The notes under the pieces are model-generated. The model searched no databases, had not been told where the DNA came from, and saw only the letters and a list, made by a program, of their open reading frames with translations. 64,000 bases of DNA from Bradyrhizobium sp. 1 (GTDB lineage: Bacteria > Pseudomonadota > Alphaproteobacteria > Rhizobiales > Xanthobacteraceae), in contig NZ_JADPJH010000033.1 in assembly GCF_023073315.1 (NCBI RefSeq), forward strand, positions 416,794 through 480,793, given 5' to 3'. Made by a program: the position numbers and the translations under genes. Shown piece after piece: positions 18,459 through 27,422 of the stretch. The number at the start of each line of letters is the position of its first letter. The first letter of the stretch is position 1.

Positions 18459-19661
18459 TCAGTTGACGATCTTGCAGGCGGGATCCTCGGGACCAAAGGC
18501 CTGGTCGCCGGGAATTCTCGTCAGGAGCTTGTAGTAGTCCCAGTGGTATTTCGATTCCTGGGGCGTCTTGACTTGAGCGAGCCAGAGGTCGTGCACCATG
18601 AGGCCGTCGGCCCGAAGCTTGCCACCATGCGCGAAGAAGTCGTTGATCGGCGTGTCGCGCATCCTGCTTGCGACTTTGCCGGGATCGTCGGTCCCGGCTG
18701 CCTTGACCGCATTGAGATAATGCATGACCGCGGAATAGACGCCCGCTTGCCACATCGTCGGCATGCGCTGCATCTTCGCGAAGAAGCGCTTCGACCAGGC
18801 CCGCGTCTGCTCATCCATGTCCCAGTAGAAGGCGGTCGTCAGCAGCAAGCCCTGGGCGCTTTGCAATCCAAGCGCATCGATGTCGGTGATCAGCGCAAGC
18901 AGGGCAGCCATCTGCTGTCCGCCCTGAAAGAGGCCGAATTCACCGCCGGTCTTGATCTCGTTCACATTGTTCGGTGGGCCGCCCGCGATTCCGATGATCT
19001 TCGCTTTCGACGCCTGCGCCTGAAGCACGAATGAGGACATGTCGGTGGTTCCGAACGGCGGCCGGGCCGATCCCAGCACCTTGCCGCCCTCGCGCTTGAT
19101 CACGGCGGTGGCGTCACGTTCCAACGCGTGGCCGAATGCAATGTCGTCGGTGAGGAAATACCAGGTGTCGCCGCCGCGCTTTACCACCTCCTGGGCCGTT
19201 CCGACGGCAAGCGCGTGCGTGTCGAATACCCATTGCATGGTGTAGGGCGAACAGAACTTGCCGTGAAAATCCGCCGTTCCGGTCGCGGTGACGATGAGCA
19301 ACTTCTTCTTCTCGCTCGCGACCGTTTGCACGGCGAGCCCCACCGCCGAAACGGGAACATCCACGATGAGATCGACCTGTTCGGTGTCGTACCATCGTCG
19401 CGCGATGGCAGCCCCGATATCAGGCTTTATCTGATGATCTCCGACGATCAGCTTGATCGGCTTGTCCAACACGCTGCCACCGAAATCGTCGATGGCCATC
19501 TGAGCCGCGGTGACAGAGCCTTGACCGGTTGGCGTGGACGAGGGCCCGGTCATATCCGATAGCACGCCGATTTTGACTACATCGTCCGAGAGCTGGGCAT
19601 GAGCGGCTGTCGTAGCCAGGATTGCCGCGGTCAGGATGAGTGCGCGCACCAAGCCGTTCAT
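18459..19661 (-). CDS. ABC transporter substrate-binding protein (solo copy 2)
   Basis: A 400-residue type I periplasmic binding protein with signal peptide MNGLVRALILTAAILATTAAHA and mature start QLSDDVVKIGVLSDMTG. GAGAGGAAA lies just before the ATG. It is a paralogue of the adjacent downstream binding protein and is co-directional with the FAH enzyme and flavin hydroxylase. The pair may give two substrate specificities for aromatic acids used by this module (inference). Confidence 0.87.
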   Translation of the reverse strand: MNGLVRALILTAAILATTAAHAQLSDDVVKIGVLSDMTGPSSTPTGQGSVTAAQMAIDDFGGSVLDKPIKLIVGDHQIKPDIGAAIARRWYDTEQVDLIVDVPVSAVGLAVQTVASEKKKLLIVTATGTADFHGKFCSPYTMQWVFDTHALAVGTAQEVVKRGGDTWYFLTDDIAFGHALERDATAVIKREGGKVLGSARPPFGTTDMSSFVLQAQASKAKIIGIAGGPPNNVNEIKTGGEFGLFQGGQQMAALLALITDIDALGLQSAQGLLLTTAFYWDMDEQTRAWSKRFFAKMQRMPTMWQAGVYSAVMHYLNAVKAAGTDDPGKVASRMRDTPINDFFAHGGKLRADGLMVHDLWLAQVKTPQESKYHWDYYKLLTRIPGDQAFGPEDPACKIVN

Positions 19662-19718
19662 ATTGTTTCCTCTCTTGGATGCCGGATGTGTCCCTTTTCG
19701 GGATCGTCTCGGTGGCGG

Positions 19719-20570
19719 TCAGGCCGGTTCGGCGATCACCTTGTTGCGCAAAATTCCGATGCGGGAGATTTCGACCTCGACGGTGTCGCCGGGACGCATC
19801 CACAAAGGCGGTGTGCGCTTGGCGCCCACGCCGCCCGGCGTGCCCGTGACGATGACGTCGCCGGGGACGAGCGCGCAGATCGTCGAGATATAGGCGATCA
19901 GGTCGGGGATCGCGGTGATCAGGAGATCGGTGGTGGTGTCCTGCACGACCTTGCCGTTCAGCCGGGTCTGAAGCGTGAGCTTCGACGGATCGGGGATCTC
20001 GTCCGCCGTGACCAACCATGGGCCGAAGCTGCCACTCTCCGCAAAGGTCTTGCCGGAGAGGAACTGGCTGGTGTGGCGCTGCCAGTCGCGGATGCTGCCT
20101 TCGTTGTAGCAGGCATAGCCGGCGATATGATCGAGCGCGCCGCTCGCGGGAATGTGGCGGCCCTCCTTGCCGATCACGAGCGCGAGCTCCCCCTCATAGT
20201 CGAAATCGTCGCTTACCTTGGGTTTGACGATGGGCTGGAGATGGCCGACCTGGCTGCACGGGAAGCGCACGAACAGGGCCGGCTTCTCGGTGACGGTGCG
20301 GCCGGTTTCGGCGACGTGGTCGCGGTAGTTGAGGCCGACGCAGATGATCTTGCCGGGATCGGGGATGACGGGGGCGAAGCTGATGGTGTCGAGTGCATGA
20401 TCGGGTGCGGTGGACGCGACCAGCTTTGCCGCTTCGGCCACGTGGCCGGATTCGAGCAACTGCCGCAGCGTGGTACAGGGCGCCATGCGCCTACCGAGAT
20501 CGACCACGCCATTGTCCTTGACGGCGCCGAAGGAGGCTCGGCCGCTGGCGATGAAAGAGAGCAGCTTCAT
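19719..20570 (-). CDS. Fumarylacetoacetate hydrolase (FAH) family protein
   Basis: A 283-residue FAH-fold enzyme. The C-terminal catalytic domain shows ICVGLNYRDHVAETG, the metal-binding FDYEGELALVIGKEGRHI, and VIVTGTPGGVGAKRTPP. Members hydrolyse, isomerise, decarboxylate or hydrate keto acids, often late in meta-cleavage pathways. Its place between a flavin hydroxylase and binding proteins, opposite an extradiol dioxygenase, fits a ring-cleavage product hydrolase or a hydroxypentadienoate-type hydratase. The exact reaction is not resolved. AAGGAC precedes the ATG. Confidence 0.87.
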   Translation of the reverse strand: MKLLSFIASGRASFGAVKDNGVVDLGRRMAPCTTLRQLLESGHVAEAAKLVASTAPDHALDTISFAPVIPDPGKIICVGLNYRDHVAETGRTVTEKPALFVRFPCSQVGHLQPIVKPKVSDDFDYEGELALVIGKEGRHIPASGALDHIAGYACYNEGSIRDWQRHTSQFLSGKTFAESGSFGPWLVTADEIPDPSKLTLQTRLNGKVVQDTTTDLLITAIPDLIAYISTICALVPGDVIVTGTPGGVGAKRTPPLWMRPGDTVEVEISRIGILRNKVIAEPA

Positions 20571-20594
20571 GAGGTGTCCTTGAGAGGTGTTTGG

Positions 20595-22091
20595 TCAGGC
20601 CGCTGACGGCACGTCGGTGGGGCGCGTGATCGCGGAGATGAGCCGGTTGAACTCGGCATCGTTACGGGCGGTGCCGCGGATATAGCGGTCGGGGCGAACC
20701 AGCGCGGCGGTGATGCCGTGCTCGCGCAGCCAGCGTCCGATCCCGTCGGCATCGTCGTTGGTCAGGATCTTGATGCCGGGCCGCGAGAGAGCGAGATGCG
20801 TCGCGCTCTCGACGAGGAGGACATGGCTGTAGCCGATCCGGTCGTCGCCGCGACTGCCGTCATTCAGCGTGAACTGCGGCGCGAGATGTCCGGCGAGCGG
20901 CAGGTCGCCGAGCGCGTGCCCAGGGCCGAGCACGGGTTTTTTCACTTCGAGCTTCACGGGCGCATTTTCACGCGCCTGCCCGGCGGCCAGGCCAGCTTCG
21001 ATCGCCCTGGTATTGATGACGCCGCCGAGGCGAATGGCGAGCTCGATGAACTCGCGTACATGCGGCTGGCGCTCGCTTTGATAGGTGTCGAGCATATCTG
21101 ACGAGGCGCCGTCGCGACTGACCGCAGCGAGTTTCCAGGCAAGATTTGCGGCATCGCGGATGCCGGCGCACATGCCCTGGCCCAGGAAGGGCGGGGTCTG
21201 GTGCGCAGAATCGCCGGCGAGCAGCAGGCGGCCGTGGCGCCATTGCTGCGCGATGACGGAATGAAAAGTGTAGACCGCGGCGCGCTCGAGTTCGCCATCC
21301 CCGGGCGTGATCCAGCGTGACAACAACTCCCAGACCTTTGCCGGCTGCGCGACGTCGTTCGAATCCTCGTCCGGCAGGACCGTGATCTCCCAGCGCCGCC
21401 GCGTGCCGGTACCGCGCACATAGGTCGCCGGCCGGTGCGGGTCGCAATGCTGGATACTGTAGTCACCGAGATCGTCGCGCGCGCGCTTGAGCAGCACGTC
21501 GATCACCAGCCAACGCTCGTGGAAGCCGAGATCGTCCATGCCGGAACCGATGAAGCGGCGAACCAGAGAGCGCGCTCCGTCGCAGCCGATCACATAGCCG
21601 GTGCGGACCTCGCTGAGCTTTCCATTGGAAAGATCCTCGTAGCGGACGCGCACGCCAGTTTCGTCCTGATCGAGAGCGAACACCTCGCAGCCGCTGCGCA
21701 TGCTGACATGCGGCCAGCGCGCGAGGCCGCCGATCAGCACATCCTCCAGATCGGGCTGGTGGAAGCGGTAGCTGAGGTTCCAGCCCATCGGCGTCAGCGT
21801 CTGCGGCCGCGACCAGTCCAGCAGCATTTTGCCGTCGGCGTCGAGAAAGAGCATGCCGGGGCTGAGGATGACGCGGGGCAGAATGGCGTCAGCAAGGCCA
21901 ATGGTCTGGAACACGCGCATGCATTCGTCGTCGAAATGCACCGCGCGCGGCAGATGATAGGTCCGCGCCTCGCGCTCGAGTACCAGCGTCCGCACGCCGC
22001 AGAGGCCGAGAAGATTGGCAAGCGCGGCGCCGACCGGGCCACGGCCGACGATCACAACGTCAAACTCCTCGGGGGCGGATTTATCCTGCAT
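20595..22091 (-). CDS. FAD-dependent aromatic hydroxylase (MhpA/PheA-like monooxygenase)
   Basis: A 498-residue class A flavoprotein monooxygenase. The N-terminal Rossmann motif reads VVIVGRGPVGAALA, with R where A is usual (GxGxxG intact). The DG motif is IGCDGARSLVRRF, the ribityl-binding GD motif is RLLLAGDSAHQTPPFLGQGMCAGIRDA, and a thioredoxin-like C-terminal tail follows. It would add a hydroxyl to a phenolic ring using NAD(P)H and oxygen, giving a catechol for the divergent extradiol dioxygenase. It is closest in layout to 3-(3-hydroxyphenyl)propionate hydroxylases, but the substrate is unproven. It lies directly downstream of the IclR gene. Confidence 0.88.
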   Translation of the reverse strand: MQDKSAPEEFDVVIVGRGPVGAALANLLGLCGVRTLVLEREARTYHLPRAVHFDDECMRVFQTIGLADAILPRVILSPGMLFLDADGKMLLDWSRPQTLTPMGWNLSYRFHQPDLEDVLIGGLARWPHVSMRSGCEVFALDQDETGVRVRYEDLSNGKLSEVRTGYVIGCDGARSLVRRFIGSGMDDLGFHERWLVIDVLLKRARDDLGDYSIQHCDPHRPATYVRGTGTRRRWEITVLPDEDSNDVAQPAKVWELLSRWITPGDGELERAAVYTFHSVIAQQWRHGRLLLAGDSAHQTPPFLGQGMCAGIRDAANLAWKLAAVSRDGASSDMLDTYQSERQPHVREFIELAIRLGGVINTRAIEAGLAAGQARENAPVKLEVKKPVLGPGHALGDLPLAGHLAPQFTLNDGSRGDDRIGYSHVLLVESATHLALSRPGIKILTNDDADGIGRWLREHGITAALVRPDRYIRGTARNDAEFNRLISAITRPTDVPSAA

Positions 22092-22168
22092 GGGGCTATC
22101 TCTTCCCCAGGGGGTGCCACCGCTTCAACCGCGTCGCGCAAAGTGTCCACCCAGCGGACGGCCCTGGA

Positions 22169-22960
22169 CTAGACCTCGACCGGAATAGCCGCCGCCGTCT
22201 CCTGAAGCCTGCCGACGAACTGCGCCATCGCTTCCTCGATGCCCAGCGCCGAACGAATCCAGATGATGGAGATACAGCCGAACACGGCGTCGTTGCGGAC
22301 AATGGGCACGGCAATCGAGGCTGTCTTGGGATTGTACTCGCCTTCGGTGCGGATGGCGTAGCCTCGCGCGGCCGTCTCCGCGATCATACGGTCGAGGCGG
22401 CCCTCGTCAAGGAAGGGGCGGTCGTCGGCCTCGTCGATGCGGCGGAGATGGCTGATGATGAGGTCGCGCTCGCGCATGGGGCAGGCGGCGAGATAGGCGC
22501 GGCCCGCGGAGGTTCGCAGCATCGGCAGGCGCTTGCCGATCATGCCGCGGTCGATCGAGAGCGGGCTGCGCGAATGGGTGGTCTCCTGCACCACCATCGC
22601 TGCGTTCTCGTAGGTGGAGAGATCGACCGGCCAGACCAGGCTCTTGCTGAGCTCGGCAAGATAAGGCGCGGCCGCCTGGCAGATCACCACGCCGGGGTCG
22701 TAGCCATCCCCGAGACTGAGGGCGAGGCGGGTGACGCGAAAGCGGTCGTCGCTGGCGCTGCGGGCGACATAGCCGAGTTCCTCCAGCGTCTCGAGCAGGC
22801 GGTAGACGGTCGGACGGGGCAGATCGAGCGCGCGGGCGACGTCGCCGGCGCGGATGCCGCCGGAGCGGTTGACCTCCTGCAGCACGTCCAGCCCGCGCTT
22901 GAAGGCGCGGACGCCCTCCGACTGGCGCGGTTGGCCGTTCCGCGTCCGCTCCTTGGACAC
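22169..22960 (-). CDS. IclR family transcriptional regulator (MhpR-like)
   Basis: A 263-residue regulator. A winged helix-turn-helix occupies about residues 20-80 (FKRGLDVLQEVNRSGGIRAGDVARALDLPRPTVYRLLETLEELGYV). The C-terminal effector domain contains the segments LSIDRGMIGKRLPMLRTSAGRAYLA and SIAVPIVRNDAVFG. IclR proteins of the MhpR/PcaU group often activate aromatic catabolic genes on binding the substrate. It heads the minus-strand hydroxylase operon and faces the extradiol dioxygenase gene across a 146-base promoter region, which it probably controls in both directions. Confidence 0.9.
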   Translation of the reverse strand: MSKERTRNGQPRQSEGVRAFKRGLDVLQEVNRSGGIRAGDVARALDLPRPTVYRLLETLEELGYVARSASDDRFRVTRLALSLGDGYDPGVVICQAAAPYLAELSKSLVWPVDLSTYENAAMVVQETTHSRSPLSIDRGMIGKRLPMLRTSAGRAYLAACPMRERDLIISHLRRIDEADDRPFLDEGRLDRMIAETAARGYAIRTEGEYNPKTASIAVPIVRNDAVFGCISIIWIRSALGIEEAMAQFVGRLQETAAAIPVEV

Positions 22961-23000
22961 CTCGCATTTCCTCCCTTGTGCGGCTTCGCCCCCCGATTAT

Positions 23001-23030
23001 CGTCATTGCGAAGTGAAGCGATTGCGGGAT
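23001..23030. repeat. Degenerate intergenic repeat-like sequence
   Basis: The stretch CGTCATTGCGAAGTGAAGCG and the ten bases after it resemble a short GC-rich repeat that I recall as frequent between genes in Bradyrhizobium/Rhodopseudomonas genomes. Only one degenerate copy lies in this window, so the call rests on recall and is weak. Confidence 0.3.
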
Positions 23031-23106
23031 GCCACCGTAGGAGCGTCCGCGGCCGGTATCAAGTTCGGCGCAGTGCGGCGGAGGCGATGCTCTCGGGAGG
23101 AATTCG

Positions 23107-24090
23107 ATGGAAATCACCGCGCTCGGCTATATCGGCATCAATTCGTCGCAGCTCGACCAGTGGGGACAGATGGCGACCGGGCTGCTCGGCATGCAGCAGG
23201 TCGATCGCGGCGGCAAGATGCGCGCCTTCCGGATGGATGATCGCAAGCAGCGGTTGATCGTCGACGGCAGCAGTGATGCCGGGCTAGCGGTGATGGGCTG
23301 GGAAGTTCCCTCGACCGTTGAGCTAGACCAACTCGCAGGACGGCTCGAAAGCCATGGCGTCAAGGTCACGCGCGGCTCGCGCGCGCTCGCCGACGAGCGT
23401 CATGTGGCCGAGCTGATCGCGTTTGCCGATCCCGCCGGCAACCGGCTCGAGGCCTTCTGCAAGCCGGAGCTTGCAAGCGAGCCGTTCAGACCCGGCCGCC
23501 CGATCTCCGGCTTTCGCACCGGCGCGCTCGGCATGGGGCACGTCGTGCTCAATGTCGAGGATGTCGAACAGCTGCTGCCGTTCTACCGCGACGTGCTCGG
23601 CTTTCACGTCTCCGATTTCGGGCTGAAGCCCTACGGCCTCTATTTCTTCCACGTCAACGGCCGCCATCATTCCTTTGCGATGGTTGGGTCAGGGCGGAAG
23701 GCACTGCATCATTTCATGGTCGAGCTCGGCAGCCTCGACGACGTCGGGCAAGGATACGACCTCGCGCAACTCGAAGACGGCCGCATCGCCTACACGTTGG
23801 GACGACACACCAACGATCACATGACCTCGTTCTATCTGAACACGCCGTCCGGTTTCTTCATCGAATATGGCTGGGGTGCACGGATCATCGATCCCGGTAC
23901 CTGGCAGCCGCACGAGACCTTCGACGGGCCGTCGCTGTGGGGCCATGAGCGCCTCTACATGCCGGAGGAACAGCGCAAGCGCCTGCGTGACATGCGGCTC
24001 GATGCGGCAGCCCGCGGCGTGCGCGTGGCCGATCCAAACGTACCAGCGCTTAATTGCGCTTGGCTGGATGCCGTGATCGCACGCGAATAA
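23107..24090 (+). CDS. Extradiol ring-cleavage dioxygenase (two-domain VOC/BphC type)
   Basis: A 327-residue type I extradiol dioxygenase made of two VOC domains. The active C-terminal domain carries the Fe(II) ligands seen in BphC enzymes: His145 (LGMGHVVLN), a histidine in the KALHHFMVELG segment (201/202) and Glu253 (FFIEYGWG), with the conserved HTNDHMTSFY second-shell residues between. It would cleave a substituted catechol next to its hydroxyls. GGGAGGAATTC precedes the ATG. It is transcribed away from the IclR/hydroxylase operon and is the ring-cleavage step of that module. Confidence 0.92.
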   Translation: MEITALGYIGINSSQLDQWGQMATGLLGMQQVDRGGKMRAFRMDDRKQRLIVDGSSDAGLAVMGWEVPSTVELDQLAGRLESHGVKVTRGSRALADERHVAELIAFADPAGNRLEAFCKPELASEPFRPGRPISGFRTGALGMGHVVLNVEDVEQLLPFYRDVLGFHVSDFGLKPYGLYFFHVNGRHHSFAMVGSGRKALHHFMVELGSLDDVGQGYDLAQLEDGRIAYTLGRHTNDHMTSFYLNTPSGFFIEYGWGARIIDPGTWQPHETFDGPSLWGHERLYMPEEQRKRLRDMRLDAAARGVRVADPNVPALNCAWLDAVIARE

Positions 24091-24267
24091 TGCGCAGCCA
24101 AAAAAGTGTCTGGAGGGGGTCACCGCGGAACTCGAATTCCTTGTAGCTTGACCGCTCTAGACCACAAGCCGCCGGATCACGCCCAATTGGTCCCTCCGCT
24201 CTGCCTTGATAAGACAGACGTTTATGAGCACACCTGCTAGCTGGGCAGCAGACCAATTGAAGTCCGA

Positions 24268-25455
24268 TTAGCTTCCGCGAAATTGCGGGCGGCGCTTGGC
24301 GGTGAAGGCAGCTATCCCTTCCCGCGCGTCGTCGGTTCCGGCCGCGACAACAATGGAGTCGTTCTCGGCCAGAAGCTGCTCCACAAGGCCGGTTTCGAAT
24401 GACTGGCGCAGCATGCGGCGCATGGCACCGTACGCCCGGGTTGGGCCCGCGGCGAGCTTGGCGGCAATGCCGGCGGCCTCCGCCTCGACCGCATCGTCGG
24501 AGACGACACGCGACACCAGCCCGTATTCGAGCGCGTCCTGCGCGCTCAGGCGGCTGTTCAGCAGGAACAATTCTTGTGCGCGCCTCAATCCCACCATCCG
24601 CGGAAGAAACCAGGTGTTGCCACCATCCGATGTCAGGCCCAGCCCGCCATAGCCCAAGGCGAAGCGTGCGTCCTCCGCCGCAACGACGATGTCTGCGACG
24701 TAGAGAAGACCGAGGCCGCCGCCGGCTGCGGCGCCGCGAACTGCGGCCACAACCGGCGCATCCATACTCGTCAGCCGCTCGATGGCCACGTGATAGGGGT
24801 CGATCATGCGGCGAAGCCGATCCGGCAGCCGCTCAGGCGCCGTGCCTGCGAACATGCTGACGTCACCCCCCATGGTGAAGTTCGGCCCATTGCCGCAGAT
24901 CATGACCGCACGAATGCTGGGGGCCTCGACGATCTGTGACACGGCCTCAGCCAGATCTTTAGCCATTTCCTCGTTGATCGCGTTGCCCTGATCAGGGCGA
25001 TTGAGACGCAGTGTCGCGAGCCCGTCTTTGATATCGAGCAGGACCGTTCGCAACGGACTGGCGGCATCGCGCCAGCGTGCTGTGTCGGTGTACTGCTCAA
25101 GCGCGCGGATCCGTCCGTCCGCGAATGTCAGGAGGTGAGCGAAGGCCGCATCGAGGGCGGCCCCGCCCTGCTTGCCCTCGCCGCGATAGCGCCCGGTGAC
25201 GAGGAGGCGGTCTGTCCCGACCTCGAGAAAACGCTCGGGCTCCGCACGCGCGAAAAAATGCCGGGCGATCCCTCCCCAGCCATCTCGTCGCATTGCAGAC
25301 GGGCTCTCGTGCCGGCCGCCGATGCCGAACGGCATGCCCTCGGCAATCTGCCCAACGAACTCGGGATGAAGCAGGGCGTCGAGCTGCTGCCGATCACCTG
25401 CAGCGAGGGCTGCGTACAGAGAGCGCGCGAGATCGGAGGCTGGTCGTGCTTGCAT
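24268..25455 (-). CDS. SnoaL-like domain fused to a crotonase (enoyl-CoA hydratase/isomerase family)
   Basis: A 395-residue two-domain protein. Residues 1 to about 135 have NTF2/SnoaL character (LARSLYAALAAGDRQQLDALLHPEF ... HLLTFADGRIRALEQYTD). Residues about 140-395 are a crotonase (GNGPNFTMGGDVSMF, AVRGAAAGGGLGL). The crotonase lacks both hydratase glutamates but has TSDGGNTWF, the acidic-residue motif of PaaG-like isomerases. The ATG at 25455 is preceded by GGAGA at good spacing; the 17 residues upstream in the frame look non-coding. It is downstream of an acyl-CoA synthetase in one operon. The fusion suggests two consecutive steps on one CoA ester. Confidence 0.85.
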   Translation of the reverse strand: MQARPASDLARSLYAALAAGDRQQLDALLHPEFVGQIAEGMPFGIGGRHESPSAMRRDGWGGIARHFFARAEPERFLEVGTDRLLVTGRYRGEGKQGGAALDAAFAHLLTFADGRIRALEQYTDTARWRDAASPLRTVLLDIKDGLATLRLNRPDQGNAINEEMAKDLAEAVSQIVEAPSIRAVMICGNGPNFTMGGDVSMFAGTAPERLPDRLRRMIDPYHVAIERLTSMDAPVVAAVRGAAAGGGLGLLYVADIVVAAEDARFALGYGGLGLTSDGGNTWFLPRMVGLRRAQELFLLNSRLSAQDALEYGLVSRVVSDDAVEAEAAGIAAKLAAGPTRAYGAMRRMLRQSFETGLVEQLLAENDSIVVAAGTDDAREGIAAFTAKRRPQFRGS

Positions 25456-25531
25456 TGGAGATGTCTCCGCTAAGGTGAGTAATGGTGCAAACTCATAAAA
25501 ACGCAATTCCTTGCCTGGGTGCCTGGCTGGA

Positions 25532-27100
25532 TCAGCCGACTTTGCGGTTCCGGCTTTCCCAATACGGCGCGCGCAGTTCGTGCTTCAGGAGCTTACCGGC
25601 TCCGGATAGGGGCAAGGCCTCGCGAAACTCGAAGCTTACCGGACACTTGTATCCGGCGATGTATTCGCGACAGTGATCGCGCAATTCGGCGGCGGTCGCC
25701 TGCATCCCCTGGCGCAGCACGACGATGGCGTGGACTTGCTCGCCCCAGCGCTCGCTCGGAATTCCGATGACAGCACAACCGGCGATGGCCGGGTGGCGTG
25801 AGAGCGCGTTTTCGACCTCAGCGGAGTACACGTTCTCTCCGCCTGAGACGATCATGTCTTTGAGGCGATCGACGATGAATAGATAGCCTTCGCCATCGAA
25901 ATATCCCATGTCGCCCGATCGCAGCCAGCCGCCGCGGAACGCGTCGCGCGTCTCCTTCTCGCGATTCCAGTATCCCTGCATCACGCCGATGCCACGCGCC
26001 ACGATCTCGCCGACCGTTCCCACGGGCACCTCCGCACCGTCATTGTCCGTCACGCGCATGTCGAGACCCCAGGCCGGACGTCCCGCAGAGCGCAGACGGG
26101 CGTGCTCGACTGCGTTGGAAGAGCGGTGACATGCCGCAGGCAGGATGGTACACGGCCCCCCCGTCTCAGTCATGCCGTAGCCCTGATAAAAGTCGACGTT
26201 CGGAAGCGCCTTCAGAAGCTGTCCGAGCAGGCGCTCGTTGATCGGCGACCCACCATAGACGATCTTGCGCAGGCTGCTCGAATCATAAGTCTCGAACTCT
26301 GCATGGTCGATCAGCCGCTGCAGCATCGTGGGCACCAATAATGTAAACGTCGCCCGTTCGCGCGCAATCGCATTCAGCACCATAGGCGGATCGAAAGTTT
26401 CGACGTAGACTGTCCGGCATCCGCGTACCAGAGCGCGGATGAGAATACACATGCCGGCCTGATGGAAGATTGGCGAGACCGCAAGGATTACTTCATCATC
26501 AGCATAGTTGACCTCGAGCAGATTGCAGATGGCGTTGCCGAGGAGCGCATTGTGACTCAACATGACCCCTTTAGGGAATCCGGTCGTGCCTCCCGTATAA
26601 AAGACACCGGCAAGATTCTCACCGCCGCGCCCCAGGTCGGGTTGTGGCGGCGCATCCATCATCAGCCGCCCGGCATGCAGTGTCCCTTCCGGGGCGATAT
26701 CGCCCTCGCCCATATAGATAATGGTCCGTAGTGAGCGACTGCGAGAACGAAGCTCACCGCACCAGGACGCGAAGTGATCGTCAACCAGCAGGATGCGCGT
26801 GTCACAATCATCGAGAGAGAAGGCAACTTCGGCGGCACTCCAGCGCGTGTTGGCTGGATTGAGCGCGCCCCCGCCCCACCACACGCCGAGCATATATTCG
26901 AGATAGCGATCGGCGTTTAGGGCCAACATCGCGACGCGGTCGTTCTCCGTCATACCCACGCTGCGCAGCACCGCGGCCAGGCGCGCCACGCGATCCGCTA
27001 GCTGCCGCCAGGTCTGACGACGGTCCCCAAAAACGGTCGCCACGGCGTCCGGCGCACGGCGCAACTGCCGGTGCAAGCCCTCGGTTAACTGAAGCTGCAT
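25532..27100 (-). CDS. Acyl-CoA synthetase (AMP-forming), first gene of TetR-type operon
   Basis: A 522-residue ANL ligase with VFYTGGTTGFPKGVM (TGG where TSG is usual), YGGSPINE, YQGYGMTETGG, WLRSGDMGYFDGEGYLFIVDRLKDMIVSGGENVYS and the C-terminal SGAGKLLK lysine context. GGAGAAGGGA precedes the ATG. It would activate the carboxylic acid substrate of this gene region. The promoter region (27162-27190) carries the best-conserved copy of the shared palindromic operator, and the SnoaL-crotonase gene is downstream. It is the likely entry enzyme of the Rieske-containing pathway (inference). Confidence 0.9.
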   Translation of the reverse strand: MQLQLTEGLHRQLRRAPDAVATVFGDRRQTWRQLADRVARLAAVLRSVGMTENDRVAMLALNADRYLEYMLGVWWGGGALNPANTRWSAAEVAFSLDDCDTRILLVDDHFASWCGELRSRSRSLRTIIYMGEGDIAPEGTLHAGRLMMDAPPQPDLGRGGENLAGVFYTGGTTGFPKGVMLSHNALLGNAICNLLEVNYADDEVILAVSPIFHQAGMCILIRALVRGCRTVYVETFDPPMVLNAIARERATFTLLVPTMLQRLIDHAEFETYDSSSLRKIVYGGSPINERLLGQLLKALPNVDFYQGYGMTETGGPCTILPAACHRSSNAVEHARLRSAGRPAWGLDMRVTDNDGAEVPVGTVGEIVARGIGVMQGYWNREKETRDAFRGGWLRSGDMGYFDGEGYLFIVDRLKDMIVSGGENVYSAEVENALSRHPAIAGCAVIGIPSERWGEQVHAIVVLRQGMQATAAELRDHCREYIAGYKCPVSFEFREALPLSGAGKLLKHELRAPYWESRNRKVG

Positions 27101-27161
27101 TTGTCCCTTCTCCCCGCAAAATCTAAGTCGCTGGCCTCTGCTGGCTCTTACGTTGCGAAAC

Positions 27162-27190
27162 TTTATAACAGTCCGACCCGTCGGACTATT
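27162..27190 (-). promoter_or_regulatory. Promoter region with perfect 18-bp palindromic TetR-type operator
   Basis: AGTCCGAC-CC-GTCGGACT at 27170-27187 has perfect 8-base arms, core CCG-N6-CGG. On the minus strand it is followed by TATAAA (27162-27167), which fits a -10 for the acyl-CoA synthetase 62 bases further on; the -35 is poor. On the plus strand TATTAT follows it, so transcription both ways is possible. Confidence 0.7.
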
Positions 27191-27203
27191 ATTGCATCAA
27201 AAA

Positions 27204-27350
27204 ATGGATGATCAAGTGGATAGAGTCGCCACTTACAAAGATTTTCGCGACCTCATCGAACTTGCCGTCAGCGAGGGTGCGCAGACGCCGACGGCAAAGG
27301 ACAACGGCAAGGCCGCAATTTGCACTGACCGATCATGCGGTACGCTTTGA
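27204..27350 (+). CDS. Possible 48-residue small ORF next to the operator (uncertain)
   Basis: An ATG lies 12 bases beyond a TATTAT that follows the palindromic operator on the plus strand, so a near-leaderless transcript is conceivable. The product would start MDDQVDRVATYKDFRDLIEL and end ICTDRSCGTL. No family is recognised and no ribosome binding site is seen. It may be a chance frame or the remnant of a displaced gene. Confidence 0.2.
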   Translation: MDDQVDRVATYKDFRDLIELAVSEGAQTPTAKDNGKAAICTDRSCGTL

Positions 27351-27395
27351 AATGGCGCCGCCTGCTTGATCTCCGGACGTCGTGATCCCTGCCCG

Positions 27396-27422
27396 CTCGC
27401 GATCAGGATCAAAGCGAGCGCT
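27396..27422 (-). terminator. Stem-loop downstream of Rieske oxygenase beta gene
   Basis: CGCTCGC and GCGAGCG form a 7-base stem around a 13-base loop, 19 bases beyond the stop at 27441. No T-run follows, so it may protect mRNA 3' ends or act as a weak terminator. Confidence 0.4.

Noticed and set aside
19599..20606. 335-codon plus-strand frame over the FAH-family gene
   Set aside because: It is antisense to an intact FAH protein with all catalytic motifs. Its residue mix (many H, R, D, G) is typical of a shadow frame.
24111..24165. tRNA-like stretch with a GGAACTCGAATTCC element after the extradiol dioxygenase
   Set aside because: It resembles a T-arm, but only four pairs form and no acceptor stem, D-arm or anticodon arm can be drawn around it. 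No tRNA is called.
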